Assembly (NCBI GenBank): GCA_963772825.1
Contig: CAVYYX010000013.1
Span: 1-64,000 of the forward strand
Length of the DNA: 64,000 nt
Source of the DNA: Desertimonas sp963772825
Lineage (GTDB): Bacteria; Actinomycetota; Acidimicrobiia; Acidimicrobiales; Ilumatobacteraceae
Direction: 5' to 3'
Positions within the stretch are counted from its first letter, which is position 1, and each line of letters opens with the position of its first letter. The notes under the pieces were generated by a model that saw only the letters and a list, made by a program, of their open reading frames with translations, searched no databases and was not told the origin of the DNA. This document shows positions 63,998 to 64,000 of the stretch, piece after piece. A program made the translations under genes and the position numbers.

Positions 63998-64000
63998 GTG

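Overview
The window is high-GC actinobacterial DNA. It carries a complete Pup-proteasome system (dop, pup, prcB, prcA, pafA, mpa/arc), a WhiB protein, a group II truncated haemoglobin, an MhuD-like haem oxygenase, HelY, TatB/TatC and a SARP-type regulator. GTG and TTG starts and 1-4 base stop/start overlaps are common. The mix of mycobacteria-like genes, with no mycolic-acid, sporulation or phage genes, and a proteasome locus lacking pafB/pafC, points to a deep-branching actinobacterium such as Acidimicrobiia (Ilumatobacter-like). That placement is an inference and no rRNA is present. I saw no tRNA, rRNA, CRISPR array, intact insertion sequence or prophage.

Layout. 0-6 kb (- strand): glycine decarboxylase gcvP behind a tandem glycine riboswitch, a small Lys/Ala-tailed protein, and a secreted peptidase with five peptidoglycan-binding repeats. 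6-19 kb: Y-family polymerase, RpiR regulator, threonine aldolase, whiB-ribokinase, gamma-carbonic anhydrase, a protein with a four-copy 87-bp repeat, a crotonase, a small acidic-protein operon, a double-domain ThyX-like protein, remains of a sugar-transport locus, a medium-chain dehydrogenase and an MhuD-like monooxygenase. 19-24 kb: a very large SARP-ATPase-WD40 regulator, divergent from a 63-residue secreted peptide. 24-30 kb: tatB-tatC-helY-DAGK-like operon, a secreted protein, a phosphodiesterase and signal peptidase. 30-42 kb: the Pup-proteasome region with a 5-oxoprolinase cassette (pxpABC) between prcA and pafA, then HxlR/truncated haemoglobin/PDZ protease, then the Mpa/ARC ATPase and a ferredoxin. 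42-50 kb: a tRNA T-loop modification operon (ubiquitin-like sulfur carrier, TtuA-like sulfurtransferase, TrmI), small membrane proteins, a LON-domain protein, a D,D-carboxypeptidase, an ADP-forming acyl-CoA synthetase and a thioesterase. 50-64 kb: TetR with a perfect palindromic operator beside a decayed desaturase, superoxide dismutase, pirin, transketolase-transaldolase, an endonuclease/phosphatase-family protein, a membrane-anchored molybdopterin oxidoreductase, a LOG protein, a GlcF-like Fe-S protein and an aldehyde dehydrogenase.

Themes. Protein turnover dominates the centre. Pup is activated by Dop, ligated by PafA, and its conjugates are unfolded by Mpa into PrcAB. PxpABC can recycle 5-oxoproline. 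A second ubiquitin-fold protein (TtuB-like) lies 2 kb beyond Mpa.

Two properties cut across the window. First, at least three families of short interspersed repeats, plus several unrelated strong palindromes, occupy intergenic gaps, mostly between convergent genes. Second, about twelve otherwise full-length genes contain one or more frameshifts, nearly all explained by a single extra base. That suggests consensus insertion errors more than gene decay. A few loci (lacI and permease remnants, the desaturase, a TolB-like tail) have lost real sequence.
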